Source: an uncultured Clostridia bacterium (GTDB taxonomy: Bacteria > Bacillota > Clostridia > Christensenellales > Borkfalkiaceae). Taken from it: DNA of 64,000 bases. The stretch's first letter is position 1, and every line of letters starts with the position of its first letter. A program made the translations under genes and the position numbers. Of the stretch, positions 57,819-64,000 are shown in pieces. The notes under the pieces were generated by a model. It did not search any database, was not told where the DNA came from, and was given only the letters and a program-made list of their open reading frames with translations. Location of the stretch: assembly GCA_934254815.1 (NCBI GenBank), contig CAKQME010000001.1, positions 141,495 through 205,494 of the forward strand, in the 5' to 3' direction.

Positions 57819-59696
57819 TTATATTGACTTTTTAAATATTGCTTTAATTTCCATCACATAAAAAATAGTATAATTTGAATAAAGAGAGTTATCCACCGTT
57901 AAAGTCGGATTAAAAAAGTAGAATGGACGATTATATATATCTATAAATTCCCAACGAACAAATTCATAGCCTGAATTTGCTTTAGCAGTAACAGGGGATG
58001 ATGTTTTATCTATGTCGAAAATTTGATGTTTTTCACCCTCAATCATTCCACCGTTTGTTGCGGAAAATTTCACTTCTAATATTTTAGTACATTCTGCCGT
58101 TATTTTCATATTTTCGTGAATATTAACATCATGTCTTGTTGGGGAAGAATTCCCATCACTCCATTTTACAAAACGATATCCGGGTTCGGGAACTGCCGTA
58201 ATTATCGGTGCTTCAAAATTAGTATCGACTGAAATATTAAATTTCGCGGTATCGACACCGTTTTCGCTCCACCCATTAGGATTAGTATCTCCGTTATTTG
58301 GTGAATAATTATATTTTAATTTGGCGACATGATAAATTTTTGTTTCCCAATAATTGCCTGAATCATAAACCGAATCATAGGCGATATTATAAACCAATTT
58401 TTTAAATATAGCTGTAAATACAATTTTTGTTGAATATAAATCATTTGGTTGAAATGAAATTTTATCCGTCCAAAAATAAAATGTTGGTTGCAGTTTTATT
58501 GTATATTCCCATCTGACAAACTCATATCCTTCATCAGGAATTGCGGTGACGGTAGATGAAGTATTATCGATATCTATAATTTGGTTAGTTTCGCCTTCTA
58601 TTTTTCCTCCATCTTGAGCTTCAAAAATTAGTTCATAACATCTTATAAATAATGCGGTGACTTTTTTATTTTCTTTTACATTTGTTATTTTTCTAGTTGG
58701 ACTTGTAAGTCCGTCGCTCCATTTATCAAAACGGTATCCGCTATCAGCTTTTGCAGTAACCTGGTTAGTCTCATAGTTATTAATTATACTACAATCTTCA
58801 GTTATTTGAATTTGTTCGTTTATTGTTCCTCCTGGGGCTGCCGTAAATATAACATGATATGTTATTAATTCAAATTTTGCCTTTAAAATAATAATTAAAG
58901 AGCTGTCCCAAGAATTAATTATATCGCCATTACTATTTGTAATTTGAATCTTATTGTAATACCAACCGACAAAATCATAACCATCTTTTTTGTTGGGTAA
59001 AGCAATTTTTGCTTGTTGACCATAATTTACAGTATACTCATTTTCATCACCGTCTAACTTATAGTGACATTCATTTCCTATCCATTTAGCGGTAAATGTT
59101 GTGTTACTGGTAACAGTATAAGGAAATTCTATCTTCAACTCATCTATATACCATCCTAAAAAAGTATAGTTGGTTTTTGTAGGGGTAGAAATTTCTTGTA
59201 TTTTTGAGCCTATGTTATAGTTGTTGGATGTAATAATTTTTCCGTCGGAAACAAACTCGACCAAAACTTGTTGTGGCTGCTGTTCATTATTGTTTGTTTC
59301 TTGTTCTTTACCATAAGCATTGATATTTTTTAATATATCTAAATTAAAAGTATCATTTTTCCCCATGCATTCGATGTATGGACAAACTTTATATGTAAAT
59401 GTTTTCTTTAATAAATTTAAATTGCCGACAATAACAAAAAATCTATTTCGAATATAAGCCCCAAATGAATTAGTTGCTTCTACATCAACATATACTACAT
59501 ATTGTCCATATTCATCATTTTCCATATATGATACTTCGTTCCAACGTGCGGAACTAGGAGATTTTAATTCATTAGAAATAATTTGTTTAGCGGCTTCTTC
59601 TGCAAATGCTTTTTTACTAATTTTACAAGATGTTAGTCCGAGCAGACAAAAAACAATGCTTAATATTAACAAAATAAAATATTTTTTTCTGATCAT
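57819..59696 (-). CDS. Lipoprotein with Listeria-Bacteroides-type repeats
   Basis: The 625-residue product has a lipoprotein signal (LILSIVFCLLGLTSC, cysteine near residue 24) and an N-terminal domain with two cysteines (CPYIEC). Then come several InlB B-type or Flg_new repeats (TFLGWYIDEL, YDFVGWYYNK) and repeats of the GYRFDKWSDG/GYEFVRWE type ending in VTALF or FTAIF. Such proteins are surface-anchored and often bind carbohydrates or proteins. GGAG before ATG at 59696 decides the start over the frame opening at 59732. Low GC suggests later acquisition. Confidence 0.85.
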   Translation of the reverse strand: MIRKKYFILLILSIVFCLLGLTSCKISKKAFAEEAAKQIISNELKSPSSARWNEVSYMENDEYGQYVVYVDVEATNSFGAYIRNRFFVIVGNLNLLKKTFTYKVCPYIECMGKNDTFNLDILKNINAYGKEQETNNNEQQPQQVLVEFVSDGKIITSNNYNIGSKIQEISTPTKTNYTFLGWYIDELKIEFPYTVTSNTTFTAKWIGNECHYKLDGDENEYTVNYGQQAKIALPNKKDGYDFVGWYYNKIQITNSNGDIINSWDSSLIIILKAKFELITYHVIFTAAPGGTINEQIQITEDCSIINNYETNQVTAKADSGYRFDKWSDGLTSPTRKITNVKENKKVTALFIRCYELIFEAQDGGKIEGETNQIIDIDNTSSTVTAIPDEGYEFVRWEYTIKLQPTFYFWTDKISFQPNDLYSTKIVFTAIFKKLVYNIAYDSVYDSGNYWETKIYHVAKLKYNYSPNNGDTNPNGWSENGVDTAKFNISVDTNFEAPIITAVPEPGYRFVKWSDGNSSPTRHDVNIHENMKITAECTKILEVKFSATNGGMIEGEKHQIFDIDKTSSPVTAKANSGYEFVRWEFIDIYNRPFYFFNPTLTVDNSLYSNYTIFYVMEIKAIFKKSI

Positions 59697-59732
59697 AATT
59701 ATACTCCGTCTATTTAAACTTTTATTGTTCAT

Positions 59733-60105
59733 TTTAAATGTGTTTTTGTAGAAAACTTAATTTAACTAAAAAGCAAAAAACAAGTAGTAATGTTAATGAA
59801 TAGTTCCTTTTCTCATTAAAAACCTCTCCTGTACGGTGAACTTTTCACGTTTAAAATGTTTAAAACATGTTATTCGATGAGCAAATTATAATAAGAAAAA
59901 GAAAAAAAGTCAAGAAAAATATTATTTTTTGGCTGTTTTATATTAAAAACCGACTAAAATTTTTAAATATTTGTTCATGTTTAATGTGTTCGGTGTACAT
60001 TTTTAGCTTATTTGTTCACCGAATAACATATTCGGTGAACAAAATCGTGCAACTAAAATGGCAAAATAAAAATATTAAAATTTCGCTTTCAGCTGTTAAA
60101 AACGC
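59733..60105. other. AT-rich intergenic region with palindromes
   Basis: The region between the lipoprotein and secG holds a 13-bp palindrome ATGTTTAAAACAT, a GGTGAACTTTTCAC element at 59835, half sites TTTGTTCA and TTCGGTGTACA (59970-60000), and a perfect palindrome at 60011-60043. An 89-codon frame at 59867-60136 is judged spurious. Confidence 0.55.
60011..60043. promoter_or_regulatory. Perfect 33-bp palindrome, operator or hairpin
   Basis: Arms of 15 bp (TTTGTTCACCGAATA and its exact complement) surround ACA. Degenerate copies of GTTCA and CGGTG half sites lie nearby. It may be a repressor site for the lipoprotein or secG, or a terminator with no T run. Confidence 0.5.
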
Positions 60106-60134
60106 TTGCGTTGCAACGAAAATTATGCTAAAAT
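60106..60134 (+). promoter_or_regulatory. Promoter for secG
   Basis: TTGCGT, 17 bp and TAAAAT are seen 40 bp before the ATG. Confidence 0.7.
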
Positions 60135-60174
60135 AGAAATACTTGATTAAATCGTTTATACGGGAGATATAAAT

Positions 60175-60462
60175 ATGCTTAGCAATTTACTTGAAATGTC
60201 TTGGGCGTTAATGGAATATATTTGTGTTCCGTCGCTTATTATTTCCGCGCTTTGCGCAATATTCTTAATAGTCGTCGTAATGCTTCAGCCGAGCAATTCG
60301 AGCGGTATCAGCGCTCTCGGCGGTCAGCAGGAAACTTTCTACGGAAAGAACAAGGGTAAAACTTTGGAACATAAACTCAGAAAACTCACGGTTATAGCCG
60401 TTACGATTATGGCTGTGTTTATGATCGTTTTCTGTACGGTTGTTTTCCATTTCGAATTTTAA
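60175..60462 (+). CDS. secG: Preprotein translocase subunit SecG
   Basis: SecG supports protein export through SecYE. The 95 residues have two membrane helices (about 12-35 and 68-92) joined by the conserved MLQPSNSSGISALGGQQETFY loop region. CGGGAGA precedes the ATG. It opens the secG-rnr-smpB-ssrA order. Confidence 0.95.
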   Translation: MLSNLLEMSWALMEYICVPSLIISALCAIFLIVVVMLQPSNSSGISALGGQQETFYGKNKGKTLEHKLRKLTVIAVTIMAVFMIVFCTVVFHFEF

Positions 60463-60472
60463 TTGAAATTAC

Positions 60473-60506
60473 AAAAGGGCGGCTTTCGGGTCGCCCTTAT
60501 TTTTTG
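60473..60506 (+). terminator. Terminator between secG and rnr
   Basis: AAGGGCG and CGCCCTT pair around a 10-nt loop, then ATTTTTTG. It probably attenuates rather than fully ends transcription because rnr starts 11 bp on. Confidence 0.75.
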
Positions 60507-60516
60507 CGGATAATCT

Positions 60517-62610
60517 ATGAATATATATGAATTTATTTCTGAAAAATTTAATAGCGGAGAATGGCTCGGCTCAGGCAAAAAACAGATTTTTGCCGAGTTG
60601 GGCGTAAAGTCTTCGTTCGAACGTAAAGCCGTTGAAGATATTCTTAAAAGGCTTGAAAACGAGGGCGCGGTAGCATATGTAGACGGGCGTTTTTTAAGTC
60701 TTTCGCAAAGCGGGCTATATAAGGGAACTATACGCGGCAACGAACGAGGTTTTGCGTTTTTAACTGCCGACAGCGGCGAAAACTTTTTTATTCCGCATAA
60801 AAGGCTTAACGGCGCGTTTAATAAAGATTTGGTTCTGGTTCGCAAATGCGACGGCGACAGAGGCAACTCCGACGAAGCCGAAGTGGTAAAAATTCTTTCT
60901 CGAGGAGTTACCGAGGTTTGCGGAACGTATTATCTCGAAAAGACTTTCGGTTTTGTACGCCCCGACGATAAAAATTATTATAACGATATCCGCGTGCCGT
61001 TCAGGTTAAGCGGCGGCGCGAAAAAAGGCGATAAAGTGTTTGTCGAAATAATCGCTTTCCCCGAAAACGATAACCCTGAGGGGCGGGTGAAAGAAATTAT
61101 CGGCAGAAGCGGCGATCTCGAAGCCGAAGAAGAATCGGTTATCAAGTCGTTCGGCTATAGCGAAAAATTTCCGAAAGCCGTTGAAAACGAAGTTTCGAAA
61201 ATCGAACAAAAAGTGTCTGATAGCTTGATTATCGGTAGAAAAGATTTTCGGAAAAGACAGATTATAACTATCGACGGGGAAGATTCGCGCGATTTTGACG
61301 ACGCGGTCGAAGTAGAAATTCTCGAAAACGGAAATTTTCTGCTCGGAGTACATATAGCCGACGTGTCTGAATACGTTACGCCGAAAAGCGCGCTCGATAA
61401 AGAAGCTTACGAACGTTCCACAAGCGTATATTTTCCCGACCGAGTTATACCTATGTTGCCGAAAGAGTTGTCTGACGGAATATGTTCGCTTAACGAAAAC
61501 GAAGTAAGACTTACTCTGTCCTGTATTATGGAGATAGACGAAAAAGGCGAAGTCGTCGGCAGGGAAATATGCAAATCGGTTATAAAATCGACAAAGCGTA
61601 TGACTTATACCGCAGTGCAGGCTATACTCGACGGAGATAAAAAAGCTATAACCGAATATAAAAAACTCGTTCCTATGATTGCGAATATGCGCAAACTTCA
61701 ACTTTTGCTTACCGCTAAGCGGAGCGAGCGCGGAAGCATAGAGTTAGACGTGCGTGATAATCATATTTCCGTACATGACGGTAAAGTTGACGTAGAACCG
61801 CAGACGAGTCTCGACGCATATAAGATAATAGAAGAATTTATGGTATTATGTAACGAAGAGATCGCACAATACGTTTATTATCTCGAAATGCCGTGCGTTT
61901 ATCGTATACATGAAAAGCCGTCAACCGAAAAAGCGCAATCGTTTATAGACTTTTTAAATACGCTCGGAATAAATGTTAAATGGAAAGCCGATGAGTGTCG
62001 TCCGTCCGATTTCGCCGCGCTTCTGGAAAAACTTAAAGGCGAGCCTATTTATCCGATAGTAAATAAAGTAATGCTGCGTTCTATGCAAAAAGCGCGGTAC
62101 AGCGAAGAAAATCTTGGGCATTTCGGAATTTCGAGTAAATGCTATTGTCATTTTACTTCACCTATAAGGCGTTATCCCGATCTGGTTGTGCATAGAGTGA
62201 TTAAAAATCTTCTTGACGGAAATCTCGGAGCGTTGACGGGGTCATATGAAAATTTCGTGCGGGAAGCCGCTAAAAATTCTTCGGTAAACGAGCGTAAAGC
62301 CGACGAAGCCGAACGCGCGGTCGACGATTTGTATATGGCGGCGTATATGCTCGACCATGTCGGTGAAGAGTTTGACGCGGTTATAAGCGGAGTTACTTCT
62401 TTCGGGGTGTTTTCCGAGCTGGAAAACGGAATAGAGGGGTTGACGCGTATAGAAGACCTGCCGCGCGGACAGTATAAATACGATGAAAAGACGTTTACGC
62501 TGAGAAGCGGAAAACATTCGTATACGATAGGCGAGCGCGTGCGCGTAGGCGTAATCGGCGCGGACATTTCGTCGAAAAGGATTGATTTTATTATTCTTGC
62601 GAAAAAATGA
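60517..62610 (+). CDS. rnr: Ribonuclease R
   Basis: RNase R is a 3'-5' exonuclease able to digest structured RNA and works with tmRNA. The 697 residues have N-terminal helix-turn-helix and cold-shock domains (GFAFLTADSGENFFIP, KTFGFVRPDD), the RNB domain with ITIDGEDSRDFDDAVEVE (catalytic aspartates) and a C-terminal S1 domain (GVTSFGVFSELENGIEGL). The Shine-Dalgarno site is weak. Confidence 0.96.
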   Translation: MNIYEFISEKFNSGEWLGSGKKQIFAELGVKSSFERKAVEDILKRLENEGAVAYVDGRFLSLSQSGLYKGTIRGNERGFAFLTADSGENFFIPHKRLNGAFNKDLVLVRKCDGDRGNSDEAEVVKILSRGVTEVCGTYYLEKTFGFVRPDDKNYYNDIRVPFRLSGGAKKGDKVFVEIIAFPENDNPEGRVKEIIGRSGDLEAEEESVIKSFGYSEKFPKAVENEVSKIEQKVSDSLIIGRKDFRKRQIITIDGEDSRDFDDAVEVEILENGNFLLGVHIADVSEYVTPKSALDKEAYERSTSVYFPDRVIPMLPKELSDGICSLNENEVRLTLSCIMEIDEKGEVVGREICKSVIKSTKRMTYTAVQAILDGDKKAITEYKKLVPMIANMRKLQLLLTAKRSERGSIELDVRDNHISVHDGKVDVEPQTSLDAYKIIEEFMVLCNEEIAQYVYYLEMPCVYRIHEKPSTEKAQSFIDFLNTLGINVKWKADECRPSDFAALLEKLKGEPIYPIVNKVMLRSMQKARYSEENLGHFGISSKCYCHFTSPIRRYPDLVVHRVIKNLLDGNLGALTGSYENFVREAAKNSSVNERKADEAERAVDDLYMAAYMLDHVGEEFDAVISGVTSFGVFSELENGIEGLTRIEDLPRGQYKYDEKTFTLRSGKHSYTIGERVRVGVIGADISSKRIDFIILAKK

Positions 62611-62623
62611 ACGCCGAAATCGC

Positions 62624-62652
62624 TTGAAATTACTTATTAAATGTGATAAAAT
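62624..62652 (+). promoter_or_regulatory. Promoter giving a probably leaderless smpB mRNA
   Basis: TTGAAA, 17 bp and TAAAAT are seen, and the ATG follows 6 bp after the -10 box. No Shine-Dalgarno sequence is present. Confidence 0.65.
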
Positions 62653-62658
62653 AATTGT

Positions 62659-63111
62659 ATGAAAATTATTGCCGAAAACAGAGAGGCGAGATTTGAATAT
62701 TTCGTCGAAGATAATATAGAGGCGGGCATATCGCTCGACGGGGGAGAAGTTAAGTCCGTAAGGGCGGGTAACGTTTCTCTTAAAGACGCGTATTGTTCTG
62801 TTTATAACGGCGAAGTTTTCATAAAAGGGATGCATATAGCCGTATACGATAAAGGCGGAAGCTTTAACGTTAAAGACAGCCGCCGCGACAGAAGATTGTT
62901 GTTGCATAAATCGGAGATAAACCGCCTTATCGGAAAAGTAAAAGAAAAGGGTTATACGTTGGTTCCGTTAAAGTTGTATTTCAAGCAGTCGCTTATCAAG
63001 GTTGACATAGGGCTGTGTAAAGGTAAGCACACATATGATAAAAAGCAGAGCATACGCGAGCGTGATCTTGACAGGGCGGCGAGCAGGGATATAAAGAATT
63101 ATAAATTTTAA
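62659..63111 (+). CDS. smpB: SsrA-binding protein SmpB
   Basis: SmpB binds tmRNA and delivers it to stalled ribosomes. The 150 residues begin MKIIAENREARFEYFVEDNI and contain AGISLDGGEVKSVRAG, HIAVYDKGG and the C-terminal tail KGKHTYDKKQSIRERD, the part that reads the ribosome. The gene encoding its partner tmRNA starts 5 bp later. Confidence 0.97.
   Translation: MKIIAENREARFEYFVEDNIEAGISLDGGEVKSVRAGNVSLKDAYCSVYNGEVFIKGMHIAVYDKGGSFNVKDSRRDRRLLLHKSEINRLIGKVKEKGYTLVPLKLYFKQSLIKVDIGLCKGKHTYDKKQSIRERDLDRAASRDIKNYKF
63068..63095 (+). promoter_or_regulatory. Promoter for tmRNA inside smpB
   Basis: TTGACA, 16 bp and TATAAA are seen within the last 45 bp of smpB, placing a start site about 15 bp before mature tmRNA. 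Confidence 0.65.
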
Positions 63112-63115
63112 AAAT

Positions 63116-63494
63116 GGGGGTGCAACGGTTTCGACTGTGTAGAAAAGGGTAAATATAAGCATATCGCAGGGCTGCGGCTGCGTTAAAACGCGGGCTAAAT
63201 TCAAATGCTAAAAATGAAAACAACACGGTAAGATATAACAATCTTGCTTTCGCTGCTTAATTAAACGCGGCGATGTCGTCGCTTTCCGATCCGTCGGGGA
63301 AGTAGCGCGGCATAATTTTAGACGGAGAACGTTAAATAAAGAGTAGTCGAGTTTTATTTAATGAATTTATCGACCGACGTTATCGGTAGCCGGTATTCAG
63401 ACAGCCGATAAAAGAGATAAACAGAATACTAAGTATGTAGAAAATTTATCGGTTTTTATGCAACACAGGGGTTCGACTCCCCTCACTTCCACCA
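63116..63494 (+). ncRNA. ssrA: Transfer-messenger RNA
   Basis: The 5' end GGGGGTGCAACGGTTTCGAC pairs with the 3' end CACTTCC-ACCA to form the acceptor stem, and GGGGTTCGACTCCCC is the T arm. The CCA is encoded. The resume codon is GCT at 63207, and the tag reads AKNENNTVRYNNLAFAA, ending in TAA at 63258-63260; the LAFAA end fits ClpXP-type recognition (usual LAA or LALAA). The tag is 17 residues including the first alanine, longer than in Bacillus subtilis. Length of 379 nt is normal. Confidence 0.97.
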
Positions 63495-63524
63495 TATTAG
63501 GGCTACAAAAAAGATACCTGCCCG

Positions 63525-63553
63525 AAAAAGTCCGATTTTATCGGACTTTTTTC
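63525..63553 (+). terminator. Terminator after tmRNA
   Basis: AAAAGTCCGAT and TCGGACTTTT form the stem around TTTA, with TT after it. Confidence 0.85.
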
Positions 63554-63616
63554 ATATCAAAACGGCGGAAAACTACTATCACTTTTCGTAGATGCCAAAA
63601 TGCGATTTTTCATAAC

Positions 63617-63640
63617 TGGCGAGAATCGAACTCCCGTCAT
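63617..63640 (-). other. tRNA T-arm-like remnant
   Basis: On the minus strand this reads GACGGGAGTTCGATTCTCGCCA: a T loop (TTCGATT) between GGGAG and CTCGC with one mismatch, and a CCA-like end. No anticodon or D arm is seen, so it is not a working tRNA. It may be an attachment-site remnant next to tmRNA. The rest of 63554-63680 holds nothing else. Confidence 0.35.
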
Positions 63641-63682
63641 ACGAAATTAAATAGGTTTCACTCATTAAAATTACATAAAATT

Positions 63683-63718
63683 AAGGCGCATACCGATAAA
63701 AAGTATGCGCCTTTTTTA
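63683..63718 (+). terminator. Rho-independent terminator
   Basis: AAGGCGCATAC and GTATGCGCCTT form a perfect 11-bp stem, followed by TTTT. Confidence 0.9.
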
Positions 63719-63743
63719 TGCAAAAAATCAGGAGAATGAAAAT

Positions 63744-64000
63744 ATGAATTTAACAGAGGAATTGAACCTTACGGGTTATTCAGCAACGGAAAACAAACAG
63801 CTCAAAAACATCGAAGAAGTAGCAGAATTTATCTGCAAGAACGGAAAGCGCGGCGACGTTACAATAAAGAATAACGGCGAGCCGTTTATAACGACGATAG
63901 GGATATACCTCGACAAGGTAGCCGATATAAGATACCGCGCGCAGTTAATGCCGGTTTTAGCGAAAAAGCAAAAAACGCTTTTTTCGGGAATAAATAAGGT
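63744..64000 (+). CDS. Unknown protein, 3' end outside window
   Basis: An ATG follows CAGGAGAATGAAAAT and the frame stays open for 85 codons to the window edge. The start MNLTEELNLTGYSATENKQL is followed by a basic KNGKRGDVTIKNNGEPFITT stretch. I recognise no family. Its position behind tmRNA, a common integration site, suggests it could open an integrated element, but nothing in the protein says so. Confidence 0.65.
   Translation, partial: MNLTEELNLTGYSATENKQLKNIEEVAEFICKNGKRGDVTIKNNGEPFITTIGIYLDKVADIRYRAQLMPVLAKKQKTLFSGINK

Noticed and set aside
59867..60136. 89-codon open frame in the AT-rich gap before secG
   Set aside because: No Shine-Dalgarno sequence, runs through the perfect palindrome and the secG promoter, and composition is that of random AT-rich sequence.
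63458..63739. 93-codon frame overlapping the tmRNA 3' end
   Set aside because: Starts inside tmRNA and crosses two terminators; no motif.

Overview
The window looks like a chromosomal segment of an endospore-forming member of the Clostridia, probably an uncultured gut-type lineage. It carries spoIIGA-sigE, sigH, yabP-yabQ-divIC and a YabP/YabQ-type sporulation context, Firmicutes gene orders (mrnC-rlmB-sigH, dnaX-ybaB-recR, yicC-rpoZ-priA-def-fmt-rsmB-rlmN-rsgA-rpe, secG-rnr-smpB-ssrA), strong Shine-Dalgarno sites and canonical sigma-A promoters with mostly 17-bp spacers. Genus and family cannot be fixed from sequence reading alone.

Layout. 1-1.4 kb: end of spoIIGA plus sigE. 1.4-3.6 kb: AT-rich accessory debris (a frameshifted lipoprotein gene, an hsdR fragment, a small unknown gene). 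3.6-9.9 kb: ZIP metal transporter, ylmH with a membrane protein, feoAB, and an RluA-type pseudouridine synthase. 10.1-15.8 kb: one very large DUF4011 helicase with a Vsr-like nuclease domain and a DUF3320 tail, matching the architecture of the single-protein Hhe anti-phage system. 16.4-20.3 kb: a secreted glycosidase-like protein with two duplicated modules, followed by a 37-residue YKKPE-type peptide. 20.7-25.1 kb: mrnC-rlmB-sigH and dnaX-ybaB-recR. 25.1-25.9 kb: two divergent consensus promoters driving unannotated short transcripts, one of which contains several micro-ORFs. 25.9-31.4 kb: a probable spore-associated protein, a phosphoesterase and PTS IIC pair behind a structured leader, then yabP-yabQ-divIC-ppx and an M50 protease. 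31.4-36.2 kb (minus strand): an iron-type ABC importer operon ending in an MBL-fold hydrolase gene. 36.4-45.4 kb: gyrB-gyrA and pcrA-ligA. 45.4-48.3 kb: accessory locus with a toxin-like secreted protein whose signal peptide is broken at a poly-A tract, followed by three copies of an unknown about 120-residue domain in two genes (immunity-like) and a small protein. 48.3-56.9 kb: translation/replication operon from yicC to rpe. 57-60 kb: tandem palindromic repeats, a P-loop NTPase and a repeat-rich lipoprotein. 60.1-63.5 kb: secG, rnr, smpB, tmRNA. The end holds a tRNA-like remnant and the start of an unknown gene.

A family of interspersed palindromic repeats (hallmark: GGGATTCTTCG or GCGAAATATCCC near GTCATTCTGA or GTCATATTGA) sits in at least six intergenic regions. 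The most novel-looking material is the toxin/immunity-like locus (45.4-48.3 kb) and the divergent short-transcript locus (25.1-25.7 kb).
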